A stretch of 64,000 bases of DNA from Domibacillus sp. DTU_2020_1001157_1_SI_ALB_TIR_016 (GTDB lineage: Bacteria > Bacillota > Bacilli > Bacillales > Domibacillaceae), in assembly GCF_032341995.1 (NCBI RefSeq), contig NZ_CP135439.1, positions 1,116,001 to 1,180,000 on the forward strand, in the 5' to 3' direction. Both the position numbers and the translations under genes were made by a program. Positions within the stretch are counted from its first letter, which is position 1, and each line of letters begins with the position of its first letter. This document shows, piece by piece, positions 18,656-28,724 of the stretch. The notes under the pieces are model-generated. The model did not search any database. It saw only the letters and a program-made list of their open reading frames with translations, and had not been told where the DNA came from.

Positions 18656-18689
18656 ATCAAAGCATGGACCAATGCTTTGATTTTTTTTT
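18656..18689 (+). terminator. Orphan terminator-like hairpin
   Basis: ATCAAAGCAT (18656-18665) and ATGCTTTGAT (18672-18681) form a perfect 10-base-pair stem with a 6-base loop and nine T. No gene lies between it and the tRNA terminator 55 bases upstream. It may end a small RNA or back up the tRNA terminator. Confidence 0.65.
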
Positions 18690-18733
18690 AGAGCGAAAAA
18701 GGAAATCTGGCAGTCCGATATATGGAACAAAGC

Positions 18734-18765
18734 AAAAGCCATACAGGGGATGTATGGCTTTTTTG
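18734..18765. terminator. Terminator of the SET-domain gene (possibly bidirectional)
   Basis: AAAAGCCATAC (18734-18744) and GTATGGCTTTT (18752-18762) form a perfect 11-base-pair stem. On the minus strand it lies about 80 bases after the SET-domain gene stop and is followed by TTTTGCTTTG. On the plus strand a T-run also follows. Confidence 0.65.
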
Positions 18766-18843
18766 CAATGCATGATACAGGACGAGAGGGCTTATTATAA
18801 ACTGGACATAGAGAGCCGCCTTGAGAGTACGGCAGCTTTGCTC

Positions 18844-19233
18844 TTATTGCTCCAGGCTGTCATCATTAAACCAAAGCGGAGCGTTGTCATCCACATCACC
18901 ATTGTAATTAATTAAAATCTCTTCACCGGCCTGAATATCCCGATATGCATAAAATTTAAAAGAATGACTTTCAAAATGAATGTCATATGTAGCATTAGGG
19001 TCATAGGAATGATTAAACAGCATACCATAACCAAGCAGGATAGCTGAGTGATTGACGCCGTATTCAAAAGCATAATCGGCTAACAGGGTCTTTTCGATAT
19101 GGATGTGCTGGTCGTTCGGGTAGGGAATAACAGGCGCCTCGTGAAGCATCTCTCCCTTTTTTATATCACGGACAGCGAAAACGCCGCGGTTCAGTTCACC
19201 GTCGCTTAATGTAGATGTTTTAACTTCGATCAT
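18844..19233 (-). CDS. Small SET-domain protein
   Basis: This 129-residue protein is almost only a SET fold, the domain of protein-lysine methyltransferases. Visible motifs are NRGVFAVRDIKKGEML at residues 15-30 (the SAM-binding N-terminal part), LFNHSYDPNATYD (about 72-84, the NHS motif), AYRDIQAGEEILINYNG (about 96-112) with the catalytic tyrosine context. The minus-strand binding site AAAAGGAGA lies 9 bases before the ATG. It is a single gene, divergent from the TPR gene. Its substrate is unknown; related small SET proteins occur in other bacilli. Confidence 0.85.
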   Translation of the reverse strand: MIEVKTSTLSDGELNRGVFAVRDIKKGEMLHEAPVIPYPNDQHIHIEKTLLADYAFEYGVNHSAILLGYGMLFNHSYDPNATYDIHFESHSFKFYAYRDIQAGEEILINYNGDVDDNAPLWFNDDSLEQ

Positions 19234-19366
19234 GATTGGATCTCCTTTTCATTGTATTCATACTAACAGCATGACAGTCGGAAGCGGCAAGAGCAACTGT
19301 TTTCTCTGTTCAACCGCCCGGTACCATGCTACACTCAACTATTATAAGAGCTGGCGGGTGAGAACG

Positions 19367-20314
19367 TTGAAGAAAAAAAGAAGAAAAAAATCAGGCAATG
19401 TCGTTCAATTTCCTGGCACTTCAGCCCGGCTCCAGCAGCAGGGACAGCAGGCGCTGGAGGAAAAGCGGTTTGATGAAGCCATTCGTCTGTATACCGAAGC
19501 GCTCCGTTTTGACGAAGGGCACCAGGAAGAAATTAAAACAGCTCTCTTAATTGCTTATCACGAAAGCGGGAGCCACGATGAAGGGATAGAGCTTTCCCGT
19601 GCGATGCTGCATGCAGGAGAAGGCCATTATTTTGACGTGCTTGACCTGCATGTGTTGATGCTCATTCAAAAACGGCGGTATAAAGAAGTCGCGGATACAT
19701 TATCCGTCCTGCTTGAAGAAGGGCTTCCGCCAGATCGTTACGAGCATTTTGCACACTTAAAAGCAATGGCAGACCGAATGAGTGTGAAAAAAGAAGAAAC
19801 GCTGTTCCAAACGGACGATTCCTTTCAGGATAAAATGATGAAGCTGGCAGAACTGGCCAAAACGGATGCCGCCCCTTTTGAAAAAGAGCTGATAGACCGG
19901 GCGGGCGATCAAATCGAGCATCCGTTTATTCAAACGATGGCTCTTGGGCTGCTGCGGGATATAGGAACTGCCGAAAGGGTGTTGGTGCGCAAATTTCACT
20001 TTGAAAAAGAGGTTATTCCTGTGATGGAAGGAGAAGTGTTCAGCCATCCTTTTTTCAGAGATGTAATACAATACTTAGAAGAAACCGCCGGCCAAAATGA
20101 CCCCGCCCTGTGCGAGCAGGCTGTGGAGCTGGCCAGACAGTATCAGTTTTTGCTGTATCCTTTTGATCCCCCTGCATCTGTAGAGCAGTGGGCGGAGGCA
20201 TTGGTGCTGAAAATAAGCCGCCTGTACGAGATGAGCAGTACAGTGGAAGGTACTTCAGAAGGCGAAGCAGTGCTTCAATTTATGAAAGAACTCGATGAAA
20301 TTTCAGCCTTTTAG
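19367..20314 (+). CDS. ysoA: TPR-repeat protein (YsoA-like)
   Basis: This protein of about 315 residues starts with a basic tail (KKKRRKKSGNVVQFPG) as in B. subtilis YsoA. TPR-like helices follow (QQALEEKRFDEAIRLYTEALRFD). Later parts are helical and less conserved, with the FLLYPFDP segment matching YsoA near the C-terminus. The frame is open to 19232. TTG 19367, behind GGGTGAG, gives the matching N-terminus; GTG 19358 is the other candidate. It lies upstream of tig, as in Bacillus. No function is known. Confidence 0.8.
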   Translation: MKKKRRKKSGNVVQFPGTSARLQQQGQQALEEKRFDEAIRLYTEALRFDEGHQEEIKTALLIAYHESGSHDEGIELSRAMLHAGEGHYFDVLDLHVLMLIQKRRYKEVADTLSVLLEEGLPPDRYEHFAHLKAMADRMSVKKEETLFQTDDSFQDKMMKLAELAKTDAAPFEKELIDRAGDQIEHPFIQTMALGLLRDIGTAERVLVRKFHFEKEVIPVMEGEVFSHPFFRDVIQYLEETAGQNDPALCEQAVELARQYQFLLYPFDPPASVEQWAEALVLKISRLYEMSSTVEGTSEGEAVLQFMKELDEISAF

Positions 20315-20342
20315 TTGAAACAAAGCGGCTGTATGGTATAAT
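20315..20342 (+). promoter_or_regulatory. tig promoter
   Basis: TTGAAA (20315-20320) and TATAAT (20337-20342) have a 16-base spacer, with TG one base before the -10 (extended -10). The leader is about 85 bases. Confidence 0.8.
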
Positions 20343-20435
20343 GTAAAAGTCGTATTGTGTCCTTTTTATATCAATTCAGAATATACATAGGACGAACGTT
20401 CATATTTATTAATAGATTGTTGGAGGGAATTTTTT

Positions 20436-21722
20436 ATGTCAGCAAAGTGGGAAAAACAAGAAGGCAACCAAGGCGTACTAACAGTTGAGGTTGACGCTGA
20501 AACCGTTGATAAAGGCCTTAACACAGCATTTCAAAAAGTAGTTAAAACAATTAACGTTCCAGGATTCCGTAAAGGGAAAATGCCGCGTCCGTTGTTTGAA
20601 CAGCGTTTTGGCGTGGAAGCTCTTTACCAGGATGCGATTGATGCAATTCTTCCTGAAGCATACGGAAAAGCGATCGACGAAACAGGCATTGAGCCAGTTG
20701 ACCGTCCAGAAATCGATGTAGAGCAATTCGAAAAAGGCAAGCCGTTTATCTTCACTGCGAAAGTTACGGTAAAACCTGAAGTAACACTTGGCGACTACAA
20801 AGGCCTTGAAGTAGAAAAAGAAAACACAGAAATAACAGAAGAAGATGTGCAAAATGAATTAAAAGATCTTCAAAAACGTCATGCTGAGCTTGTTGTAAAA
20901 GAAGACGGTACAGTTGAAAACGACGACACAGTTGTAATCGATTTTGAAGGCTTCGTGAATGGTGAAGCATTCGAAGGCGGCCAAGCTGACAACTATTCAA
21001 TCGTAATCGGTTCTGGCACATTCATCCCAGGTTTTGAAGATCAATTGATCGGCATGAAAACAGGCGAAGAAAAAGACGTTGAAGTAACATTCCCTGAAGA
21101 GTACCATGCAGAAGAGCTTGCGGGTAAACCAGCAACGTTCAAAGTAAAACTTCATGAAATCAAAGCGCAGGAGCTTCCTGAGCTGAACGATGAATTCGCA
21201 AAAGAAACAGACGAAGAAGTAGAAACATTAGAAGCATTAAAAACAAAAATCCAAGAGCGCCTTGCAGAGCAAAAGAAAAATGCTGCAGAGCAAAAGCTTC
21301 GTGACGATCTTGTTGAAAAAGCAGTTGCCAATGCACAAACAGATGTGCCTGAGGCAATGATCAACACAGAAATCGACCGTATGCTTCAAGAATTCACGCA
21401 AAACCTTTCTATGCAAGGTATGAATCTTGACTTGTACTATCAATTCTCTGGACAAACAGAAGAAGACCTTCGCAGCCAAATGAAAGAAAATGCTGAAACA
21501 CGCGTACGTACAAGCTTAACGCTTGAAGCGATCGCAGAAGCAGAAAACCTTGAGCCAACAGACGAAGATGTAGATGCAGAAGTAACAAAAATGTCTGAGC
21601 AATTTGGTCTTTCTAAAGAAGACGTTCAAAAAGCACTTGGAAGTCTTGAAGGCATGAAAGCAGACTTGAAAATTCGTAAAGCAGTCGAATTTCTTGTCGA
21701 AAACAGCACAGTTGGTGCATAA
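20436..21722 (+). CDS. tig: Trigger factor
   Basis: Trigger factor is the ribosome-bound chaperone and prolyl isomerase that meets nascent chains. The protein has 428 residues. The N-terminal ribosome-docking signature GFRKGKMPR lies at residues 43-51. The FKBP-type isomerase domain is about 150-245 ([38 protein letters not shown]). The helical C-terminal arms run to residue 428. Codon use is strongly biased, as for highly expressed genes (many GAA, AAA, CTT). The binding site is TTGGAGGGAA. It has its own promoter and terminator. Confidence 0.98.
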   Translation: MSAKWEKQEGNQGVLTVEVDAETVDKGLNTAFQKVVKTINVPGFRKGKMPRPLFEQRFGVEALYQDAIDAILPEAYGKAIDETGIEPVDRPEIDVEQFEKGKPFIFTAKVTVKPEVTLGDYKGLEVEKENTEITEEDVQNELKDLQKRHAELVVKEDGTVENDDTVVIDFEGFVNGEAFEGGQADNYSIVIGSGTFIPGFEDQLIGMKTGEEKDVEVTFPEEYHAEELAGKPATFKVKLHEIKAQELPELNDEFAKETDEEVETLEALKTKIQERLAEQKKNAAEQKLRDDLVEKAVANAQTDVPEAMINTEIDRMLQEFTQNLSMQGMNLDLYYQFSGQTEEDLRSQMKENAETRVRTSLTLEAIAEAENLEPTDEDVDAEVTKMSEQFGLSKEDVQKALGSLEGMKADLKIRKAVEFLVENSTVGA

Positions 21723-21740
21723 TAAATAAAGAACAAACTG

Positions 21741-21772
21741 ACAGGGCGCGACGTGATCGTGCCTTGTTTTCT
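21741..21772 (+). terminator. Terminator after tig
   Basis: ACAGGGCGCGA (21741-21751) pairs with TCGTGCCTTGT (21757-21767, two G-U pairs), loop CGTGA, then TTT. Confidence 0.8.
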
Positions 21773-21921
21773 ACCCAAAAAGAGCTGAGAAACGCTTTTT
21801 CGTTTTGGTTTTGTGGCAGATGTGCTACAATGCGATACATAACTTAGTTACGGCGCAGTTAAAAAGCGGACTATTAAAAAGGGGCTCCCAGCTGCACCAA
21901 CATAGCATAAGGGGTGAACAG

Positions 21922-23187
21922 ATGTTTAAGTTCAATGAAGAAAAAGGACAATTGAAATGTTCGTTTTGTGGAAAATCACAGGACCAGGTGAGGAAACTCG
22001 TCGCGGGACCTGGCGTTTATATTTGCGATGAGTGCATTGAACTATGCACAGAGATCGTGGAAGAAGAACTGGGTACAGAAGAAGAAGTAGAATTTAAAGA
22101 TGTGCCAAAACCAACTGAAATTCGTGAAATTTTAGGTGAGTACGTTATTGGTCAGGAGCGTGCGAAAAAATCGCTTGCTGTGGCAGTGTATAACCACTAT
22201 AAACGTATTAATTCAAACAGCAAAATTGATGATGTTGAATTGGCAAAATCAAATATTTGCTTGATTGGCCCGACAGGAAGCGGGAAAACGCTTCTTGCTC
22301 AAACGCTGGCGCGTATTTTAAATGTGCCATTTGCGATTGCAGATGCAACATCACTGACAGAAGCTGGTTATGTAGGGGAAGATGTTGAAAATATCCTTCT
22401 TAAGTTAATTCAAGCGGCTGATTATGATGTGGAAAAAGCTGAAAAAGGGATTATTTACATCGATGAAATTGATAAAGTAGCCCGCAAATCAGAAAACCCA
22501 TCGATTACACGTGATGTATCCGGTGAAGGTGTTCAACAGGCACTGTTGAAAATCCTGGAAGGAACAGTAGCGAGCGTACCGCCGCAAGGAGGACGTAAGC
22601 ATCCGCATCAGGAATTTATTCAAATTGACACAACGAACATCCTATTTATCTGTGGTGGAGCGTTTGACGGCGTCGAACAAATTATTAAACGCCGCCTTGG
22701 CCAAAAAGTCATTGGATTTGGCTCCGAGCAGAAAAATGATCAAGGCGAGGAAAAATCCTACCTTGCTCAGCTTGTACCGGAAGACTTGCTTCGTTTTGGA
22801 TTAATTCCGGAATTTATCGGACGTCTTCCAGTGATTGCAAGCCTAGAGCAGCTGGATGAAGACGCGTTGATTGAAATTTTAACAAAGCCGAAAAATGCGC
22901 TGATCAAGCAGTACCAAAAAATGCTGGAGCTTGACGATGTAGATCTTCAATTTGAAGATGAGGCTTTAAGTGAAATTGCGAAAAAAGCGATTGAGCGGAA
23001 AACAGGTGCCCGTGGTCTTCGTTCCATTATTGAAAGCATTATGCTCGATGTAATGTATGAATTGCCGACACGTGAAGATATTAAAACATGTGTGATCACG
23101 AAGGAAACCGTAACCGACCTTGCGCCGCCGCGTCTTCTTGATGAAAATGGAAACGATGTCGGCTCTGCCGATAAAACGTCTGCATAA
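21922..23187 (+). CDS. clpX: ClpX ATPase subunit of ClpXP protease
   Basis: ClpX unfolds tagged proteins and feeds them to ClpP. The protein has 421 residues. The N-terminal C4 zinc-binding domain is CSFCGKSQ...CDECIELC (residues 13-39). Walker A is GPTGSGKT (about 116-123), pore loop GYVGED, Walker [10 protein letters not shown], and sensor/arginine-finger region [12 protein letters not shown]. The frame is open to 21805, but ATG 21922, after AAGGGGTGA, matches family length. A weak extended -10 (TGCTACAAT, 21823-21831) lies about 90 bases upstream. Confidence 0.98.
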   Translation: MFKFNEEKGQLKCSFCGKSQDQVRKLVAGPGVYICDECIELCTEIVEEELGTEEEVEFKDVPKPTEIREILGEYVIGQERAKKSLAVAVYNHYKRINSNSKIDDVELAKSNICLIGPTGSGKTLLAQTLARILNVPFAIADATSLTEAGYVGEDVENILLKLIQAADYDVEKAEKGIIYIDEIDKVARKSENPSITRDVSGEGVQQALLKILEGTVASVPPQGGRKHPHQEFIQIDTTNILFICGGAFDGVEQIIKRRLGQKVIGFGSEQKNDQGEEKSYLAQLVPEDLLRFGLIPEFIGRLPVIASLEQLDEDALIEILTKPKNALIKQYQKMLELDDVDLQFEDEALSEIAKKAIERKTGARGLRSIIESIMLDVMYELPTREDIKTCVITKETVTDLAPPRLLDENGNDVGSADKTSA

Positions 23188-23203
23188 AGACGGGTCATTT
23201 TAG

Positions 23204-23241
23204 GAAGGGACAGTGCCTCTCGGGGTGCTGTCCCTTCTTTT
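23204..23241 (+). terminator. Terminator after clpX
   Basis: GAAGGGACAG (23204-23213) pairs with CTGTCCCTTC (23228-23237), with extra inner pairing, followed by TTTTC. Confidence 0.82.
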
Positions 23242-23312
23242 CAATCGACAGTTTCTGTTCGTTTGCGTTAAGATAGGAAGAAAGAAAGGGAAGAAAAGAG
23301 ATATTTTGGACG

Positions 23313-23425
23313 TTATCCAGCTTTAGGCGCTGCCGGAGATCCACTTATGTAAAGCATAAAAGCACCGCGGTATGATATCGTGGCTTTTGTTTGGATGGAT
23401 AAACGGGCGCCTTGCGCTTTTCTTA
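23313..23425 (+). repeat. Palindromic intergenic repeat, copy A (short)
   Basis: The 5' end TCCAGCTTTAGGCGCTGCC and 3' end CGGGCGCCTTGCGCTTTTC match the ends of two copies near valS. The ends are mutually complementary (AGGCGC 23325-23330 with GCGCCT 23407-23412). The middle differs from copies B and C. The element stops 6 bases before the lon ribosome binding site and lies where B. subtilis has lonB. Confidence 0.7.
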
Positions 23426-23443
23426 CTGGGAGGGAGATTTGTC

Positions 23444-25768
23444 ATGAAGGCAGATACAATTTATACTGTGCCATTGCTTCCGCTGCGCGGAATGCATGTA
23501 TATCCGACAATGGTTCTGCATTTGGATGTAGGCCGTGATCGGTCGATCGAAGCACTTGAAAAAGCCATGATGAACGATCAGCTTGTTTTTTTATCCGCTC
23601 AAAAAGACCCGGATTTAGATGATCCATCTGGGGATGATGTATACGAAGTCGGTACATTAACGAAAGTAAAGCAAATGCTGAAGCTGCCAAATGGAACGAT
23701 TCGTGTGCTTGTTGAAGGGCTGGACCGGGCAAAACTGATTTCTGTTGTAGACCAGGGAGCATTTTATGAAGCGGTCGTAGAAGTGCATAAAGAAGACGTG
23801 ACTAAAGATACAGAAACAGAAGCACTGATGCGGATGCTGTTAAAGCAGTTTGAGCAATATGTCAAGTTGTCCAAAAAAGGTTCGGCGGAAACGATCAGTT
23901 CAGTGGCTGATATTGAAGAACCGGGAAGACTGGCTGATATTGCCACATCTCACATGTCACTAAAAGTAAAAGAAAAGCAGGAGATTTTAGCGACATTCTC
24001 TATAAAAGAACGACTGGAACGATTAATTTCCCTTCTTCACAGTGAACGGGAAGTATTGAATTTAGAAAAGAAAATCGGACAGCGTGTGAAAACATCGATG
24101 GAAAAAACGCAGAAAGAATATTATTTGCGTGAGCAGATGAAAGCGATCCAGCTTGAACTTGGCGATAAAGAAGGAAAAACAGGGGAAGTTGAAGAACTGA
24201 CCACACGCATTATGGCTGCAAATATGCCGGAGCATGTGGAAAAAACAGCCATGAAGGAGCTTGACCGTTACGAAAAAATTCCGCAAAGCGCCGCGGAAAG
24301 CGCGGTTATCCGCAACTATCTTGAATGGCTCGTTACACTGCCATGGTCCAAGGCGACCGAAGATGACCTGGATGTATTAAAAGCCGAAGATGTGTTAAAC
24401 CGTGATCACTACGGTCTTGAAAAAGTAAAAGAGCGGGTGCTTGAATTTTTAGCTGTCCGTCAATTAACGCAGTCACTGCGCGGGCCGATTCTTTGCCTTG
24501 GAGGTCCTCCGGGCGTGGGGAAAACAAGCCTGGTCCGTTCTATCGCGGAATCGCTTGGCCGGAATTTTGTACGCATCTCGCTTGGCGGTGTCCGTGATGA
24601 ATCGGAAATCCGCGGCCATCGCCGCACGTACGTAGGTGCTATGCCGGGCCGGATTATTCAAGGCATGAAAAAAGCAGGTACCATCAACCCTGTTTTCTTG
24701 CTTGATGAAATTGATAAAATGTCGAGCGATTTTCGTGGTGATCCATCTGCTGCGCTTTTAGAAGTGCTTGATCCGGAACAAAACCATAACTTCAGTGACC
24801 ATTACATTGAAGAAACATACGACTTATCGAATGTCATGTTCATTGCAACAGCCAATGATCTGAGCGCTATTCCAGGACCGCTGCGTGACCGCATGGAAGT
24901 GATCTCTATCGCCGGCTACACAGAAGTAGAAAAAATCAATATTGCAAAAGACCATTTATTCCCGAAACAAGTAAAAGAAAATGGCCTTTCACGAAATCAG
25001 CTTCGTTTAAAAGAAGAAGCGATTCGGGATATCGTCCGCTATTATACTCGTGAAGCCGGCGTGCGGGGTCTTGAACGCCAAATGGCTGCCATCTGCCGCA
25101 AAGCCGCTAAAAAAATCGTATCAGGCGAGAAAAAGCGGATTACGGTTACAGACAAAAACTTGCAGGAGTTTCTTGGCAAGCGTATTTTCCGCTATGGGCA
25201 GGCTGATACCGAAGATCAGATCGGCGTAGCGAACGGTCTGGCTTATACCTCTGTCGGCGGCGATACGCTGCAAATCGAAGTGTCACTTTCTCCGGGGAAA
25301 GGCAAGCTTATTTTAACCGGAAAACTGGGAGACGTGATGAAAGAGTCCGCGCAGGCTGCATTCAGCTATGTGCGTTCAAAAGCGGATGAGCTCGGCATTG
25401 AAGCAGATTTTCATGAACATCATGACATTCACATTCACGTTCCAGAAGGGGCGGTTCCAAAAGACGGGCCATCTGCAGGGATTACAATGGCGACGGCACT
25501 TATTTCGGCTCTTACGGGACGCCCAGTACGCCGGGATGTGGGCATGACGGGAGAAATTACACTGCGCGGCCGCGTGCTGCCTATCGGCGGTGTAAAGGAA
25601 AAATCACTCGGTGCGCACCGTGCCGGTTTAACAACGATTATTCTGCCTAAAGACAATGAAAAAGATATCGATGATGTTCCAGAAAGTATCCGTGAAGGCA
25701 TGACGTTCCTGCCTGTTTCGACCATGGATGAAGTATTGGACATCGCGATCGGAGGAAGCAATTCATGA
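23444..25768 (+). CDS. lon: ATP-dependent protease LonA
   Basis: Lon is a cytosolic AAA+ serine protease. The 774 residues equal B. subtilis LonA. The N-terminal substrate domain starts [17 protein letters not shown]. Walker A is [10 protein letters not shown] (about residues 353-362) and Walker [10 protein letters not shown]. The proteolytic Ser is in DGPSAGITM (about 676), with the catalytic Lys in the [14 protein letters not shown] segment (about 719). The frame is open to 23372 through a repeat element. ATG 23444, after GGGAGGGAG, gives the family start. It overlaps engB by 4 bases. The membrane-bound paralogue LonB is not present upstream. Confidence 0.98.
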   Translation: MKADTIYTVPLLPLRGMHVYPTMVLHLDVGRDRSIEALEKAMMNDQLVFLSAQKDPDLDDPSGDDVYEVGTLTKVKQMLKLPNGTIRVLVEGLDRAKLISVVDQGAFYEAVVEVHKEDVTKDTETEALMRMLLKQFEQYVKLSKKGSAETISSVADIEEPGRLADIATSHMSLKVKEKQEILATFSIKERLERLISLLHSEREVLNLEKKIGQRVKTSMEKTQKEYYLREQMKAIQLELGDKEGKTGEVEELTTRIMAANMPEHVEKTAMKELDRYEKIPQSAAESAVIRNYLEWLVTLPWSKATEDDLDVLKAEDVLNRDHYGLEKVKERVLEFLAVRQLTQSLRGPILCLGGPPGVGKTSLVRSIAESLGRNFVRISLGGVRDESEIRGHRRTYVGAMPGRIIQGMKKAGTINPVFLLDEIDKMSSDFRGDPSAALLEVLDPEQNHNFSDHYIEETYDLSNVMFIATANDLSAIPGPLRDRMEVISIAGYTEVEKINIAKDHLFPKQVKENGLSRNQLRLKEEAIRDIVRYYTREAGVRGLERQMAAICRKAAKKIVSGEKKRITVTDKNLQEFLGKRIFRYGQADTEDQIGVANGLAYTSVGGDTLQIEVSLSPGKGKLILTGKLGDVMKESAQAAFSYVRSKADELGIEADFHEHHDIHIHVPEGAVPKDGPSAGITMATALISALTGRPVRRDVGMTGEITLRGRVLPIGGVKEKSLGAHRAGLTTIILPKDNEKDIDDVPESIREGMTFLPVSTMDEVLDIAIGGSNS

Positions 25769-26403
25769 AAGTAAACAATGTGGAACTGGTGATCAGTGCC
25801 GCGAAACCGCACCAATACCCGACGGATGGCCTGCCGGAATTTGCACTTGCCGGACGGTCGAACGTGGGAAAATCATCTTTTATTAACCGCATGATCGGCC
25901 GTAAAAGCCTGGCCCGTATTTCATCAAAACCCGGCAAAACGCAAACACTGAACTTCTATAAAATTGAAGACACCGTCTTTTTTGTCGATGTGCCGGGTTA
26001 CGGCTATGCAAAAGTGGCTAAAACAGAGCGTGAGGCCTGGGGACGCATGATCGAAACGTATATGACGGACCGGGAGCCGCTTGCTGCCTGCATTCATATT
26101 GTCGATTTGCGTCATGCTCCATCTGCTGACGATGTAGCGATGTATGAGTTTCTAAAATATCACGACATTCCAGCTATTGTGATTGCGACAAAAGCAGACA
26201 AAATTCCAAGAGGAAAATGGCAAAAGCATTTAAAAGTGGTAAAAGAAACCCTTGATTTCGATCCGCTCGATGATATCATTGTCTTTTCATCGGAGACGGG
26301 CCTTGGAAAAGATGAAGTGTGGAAAGCTGTGAAAAAACGGATGCTCGATCAAAAAGAATATCAAGCAGAGCTGCGTAAAGAAGAAGAATTCGGAGAAGAA
26401 TAA
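25765..26403 (+). CDS. engB: Ribosome biogenesis GTPase YsxC/EngB
   Basis: This is an essential GTPase for 50S subunit assembly. The protein has 212 residues. The G1 motif is GRSNVGKSS (residues 30-38), switch regions [14 protein letters not shown]3 [11 protein letters not shown]4 TKADK (about 146) and G5 FSSETG. The start ATG overlaps the lon stop (ATGA), so the two are translationally coupled, as in B. subtilis. Confidence 0.97.
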   Translation: MKVNNVELVISAAKPHQYPTDGLPEFALAGRSNVGKSSFINRMIGRKSLARISSKPGKTQTLNFYKIEDTVFFVDVPGYGYAKVAKTEREAWGRMIETYMTDREPLAACIHIVDLRHAPSADDVAMYEFLKYHDIPAIVIATKADKIPRGKWQKHLKVVKETLDFDPLDDIIVFSSETGLGKDEVWKAVKKRMLDQKEYQAELRKEEEFGEE

Positions 26404-26436
26404 AAACAGCCTCCCAATAAGGGAGGCTGTTTTTTT
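26402..26436. terminator. Bidirectional terminator between engB and membrane gene
   Basis: AAACAGCCTCCC and GGGAGGCTGTTT (within 26403-26432) flank a 5-base loop, with an A-run before and a T-run after, so it can act for engB and for the convergent minus-strand gene. Confidence 0.9.
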
Positions 26437-26929
26437 ATGTTTTTTTGCGGGCCGGTCCGCTATTTCTTTTCACAAACAGCAGGTATCCGCCCACCACAAT
26501 TAAAATCAGCGGCCAAAACTGCCAAAAGGAACCCGCCGGTCCGAGCCATTGTTTCACAGTGCCATAAAAAAGCATGACGGATGCTAAAGCTAAAAATAAA
26601 ACACCGTTTAAAAGACCGCGGCCGGTCTGCTGATGTTGCAGCAAAAAGCCTACGGCAATGATGAGAAGAAAAACACCGGTATCATTGGCCCACCAGCCAA
26701 GGTAGTCGACTACATAAAAATGAAACCCAAATCCCGAAAGCACGACACCGGGAACCAGTCCGCTCCCATCACCTTTAAATCCTTGGGCAAGAAAAGCAAG
26801 ACCTGTAATAAAGAGCAGAGCCGGCCAGCCAAGATAAGGCTTAACCCACGTAAAAGCTGATTGGTGGAGAAAGAAGTACAAACCAAAGCCAATTAATAAA
26901 ACTCCTGGGAAGATACGCTGTTCATTCAT
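26435..26929 (-). CDS. LiaI/LiaF-like small membrane protein
   Basis: This 164-residue, very hydrophobic protein has about seven short membrane segments in pairs, with repeated PGVLLIGFG and PGVVLSGFG motifs. That pattern is seen in the LiaI/LiaF transmembrane (DUF5668-type) family of envelope-stress proteins. It ends in a short basic tail (KRNSGPARKKT). It is convergent with engB. The ribosome binding site (AAGCGGGG) is modest. Assignment is by pattern only; function is not known. Confidence 0.65.
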   Translation of the reverse strand: MNEQRIFPGVLLIGFGLYFFLHQSAFTWVKPYLGWPALLFITGLAFLAQGFKGDGSGLVPGVVLSGFGFHFYVVDYLGWWANDTGVFLLIIAVGFLLQHQQTGRGLLNGVLFLALASVMLFYGTVKQWLGPAGSFWQFWPLILIVVGGYLLFVKRNSGPARKKT

Positions 26930-27324
26930 ATCGATTAAGCCCCGCTTTCCAACACATTTAATAGAGCGCCCACAGGAAGTGGGTTATGAAAATGTTGTGA
27001 CAAGACGTCACCTTCTTAGTCTTTATACAATAATTTCAACCTGTTGCTAAAATAATTTTTATTTGATAATATTTATAAATAAGAAACCAAACAAAACGTC
27101 GTTTGAAAAAATACGGCCCCGAACTTATGTCATTTTGCCTGTTGTTCAGCGCATTAGCTCATGCGTTATAACGGTGATCGGTAACGCCGTCGTTTTAGCA
27201 TTGGAGTTTCTGTCTATAGTACAAACAGAAACAGGAATACGTGTACATATGTTTCAAAAACATGACTGTCTTTTATGTTAGCATATGTTCACAATTTATA
27301 AAAAATAAAAACGTTACATTATGG
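26930..27324. other. Intergenic region between membrane gene and hemA
   Basis: These 395 bases are AT-rich in the centre. A 72-codon frame (27063-27281) has no ribosome binding site and no recognisable product. A small inverted repeat, CCCAC/GTGGG, lies at about 26969-26984. The segment TTGATAATATTTATAAA (27063-27079) loosely resembles a PerR box, and PerR controls hemA in B. subtilis, but the match is weak and the distance is large. Confidence 0.35.
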
Positions 27325-27330
27325 TATAAT
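27322..27330 (+). promoter_or_regulatory. hemA extended -10 promoter
   Basis: TGGTATAAT (27322-27330) is an extended -10, 38 bases before the hemA GTG. No good -35 is present. Confidence 0.6.
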
Positions 27331-27367
27331 GAAACCTACAATGAATCGTTTTCGGGGGTGCAGTGAC

Positions 27368-28711
27368 GTGCATATCATCACGGTGGGATTAAATTATAAA
27401 ACAGCCCCGGTAGAAATTCGTGAGCGCCTTTCATTTAGAGAAGAAACGCTCGCGGCAGCGATGGCAGAGCTCCAAAAACAAAAAAGTGTGCTTGAAAATG
27501 TCATCGTATCGACGTGTAACCGTACAGAAATTTACGCGGTTGTTGATCAGCTGCATACCGGCCGTTACTATATAAAAGAATTTTTGTCGAAATGGTTCGA
27601 TATTCCTCAGGCAGACTTTACGCCGTTTTTGTTTATTTATGAGCAAGAGGCTGCGGTTGAACATCTTTTTCGTGTGTCTGCCGGATTAAATTCAATGGTT
27701 CTGGGCGAAACACAAATTTTAGGACAGGTCCGCCAAAGCTTTTTGCAATCACAAGAAGTAAAAGCGGCAGGTACCGTTTTTAACCGTTTATTTAAACAGG
27801 CGATTACATTGGCTAAACGGGCGCATGCCGAAACAGACATTGGCGCGAATGCAGTATCTGTCAGCTATGCAGCAGTGGAACTTGCCAAAAAGATTTTTGG
27901 CCGCTTGTCCGGCCGTCATGTTTTAGTTCTGGGTGCTGGTAAAATGGGCGAACTGGCCATCCAGAACCTGCATGGCAGCGGTGCGACAAAAGTGACTGTC
28001 GTAAACCGGACGTTCGAAAAAGCAGAAGCGCTTGCTGAGCGGTTCCAGGGCCGGGCTAAAACAATGGACGAGCTGCAAGGCGCATTGGTTGAAGCGGATA
28101 TCTTAATCAGCTCAACCGGCTCAAAGGATTACGTCATCACAAAAGAAATAATCGAGGGTGTTCAAAAGCTGCGCAAAGGGCGTCCTTTGTTTATGGTCGA
28201 TATTGCGGTTCCTCGTGATATTGCACCTGAGGTTGCGGATTTGGACAGCATTTTCTTATATGATATCGATGACTTGGAAGGCATTGTCGAAGCGAACCTG
28301 GCTGAACGAGAAAAAGCCGCCGCAAAAATAGGTCTTATGATTGAAGGGGAAATCGTCGCGTTTAATGAGTGGATTAATTTGCTTGGTGTTGTGCCGGTTA
28401 TTTCGGCTTTGCGCCAAAAAGCACTTTCAATTCAAGCGGACACGATGGAGAGCCTCAACCGGAAGCTCCCGCATTTATCAGAGCGTGACCGGAAAGTATT
28501 AAGCAAGCACACAAAAAGTATTGTCAATCAGATGCTGAAAGATCCGATCTTGCAGGCAAAAGAATTAGCCGGTGACAAGCGGGCGGCTGAAAAGCTTGAG
28601 CTTTTTATGCACATTTTCAATATTGAGGAAGACGTTCAAGAACTGAAGCGTGCACAGGAAGAAGAAGAGCGTGTTCAGAGGGTTCAAACAAAGCCTTTAC
28701 TCCAGTTTTAA
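27368..28711 (+). CDS. hemA: Glutamyl-tRNA reductase
   Basis: HemA makes glutamate-1-semialdehyde from Glu-tRNA(Glu), the first committed step of heme synthesis in the C5 pathway. The protein has 447 residues. The catalytic cysteine is in VSTCNRTE (about residue 50). [10 protein letters not shown] (about 114) and the NADPH fold [11 protein letters not shown] (about 184-194) follow, then the C-terminal dimerisation helix. The frame is open to 27329. GTG 27368 gives [19 protein letters not shown], the family start. It begins the hemAXCDBL operon. Confidence 0.97.
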   Translation: MHIITVGLNYKTAPVEIRERLSFREETLAAAMAELQKQKSVLENVIVSTCNRTEIYAVVDQLHTGRYYIKEFLSKWFDIPQADFTPFLFIYEQEAAVEHLFRVSAGLNSMVLGETQILGQVRQSFLQSQEVKAAGTVFNRLFKQAITLAKRAHAETDIGANAVSVSYAAVELAKKIFGRLSGRHVLVLGAGKMGELAIQNLHGSGATKVTVVNRTFEKAEALAERFQGRAKTMDELQGALVEADILISSTGSKDYVITKEIIEGVQKLRKGRPLFMVDIAVPRDIAPEVADLDSIFLYDIDDLEGIVEANLAEREKAAAKIGLMIEGEIVAFNEWINLLGVVPVISALRQKALSIQADTMESLNRKLPHLSERDRKVLSKHTKSIVNQMLKDPILQAKELAGDKRAAEKLELFMHIFNIEEDVQELKRAQEEEERVQRVQTKPLLQF

Positions 28712-28724
28712 GTGAGGTTACGTG

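Noticed and set aside
18664..18915. 83-codon plus-strand frame after tRNA-Arg
   Set aside because: It runs through two terminator hairpins and the SET-domain gene on the other strand, and has no ribosome binding site.
27063..27079. Possible PerR box upstream of hemA
   Set aside because: Only a loose match to the TTATAATNATTATAA pattern and about 250 bases from the -10 element; mentioned only in the gap description.
27063..27281. 72-codon frame upstream of hemA
   Set aside because: No ribosome binding site, no recognisable product, and composition unlike the coding regions around it.
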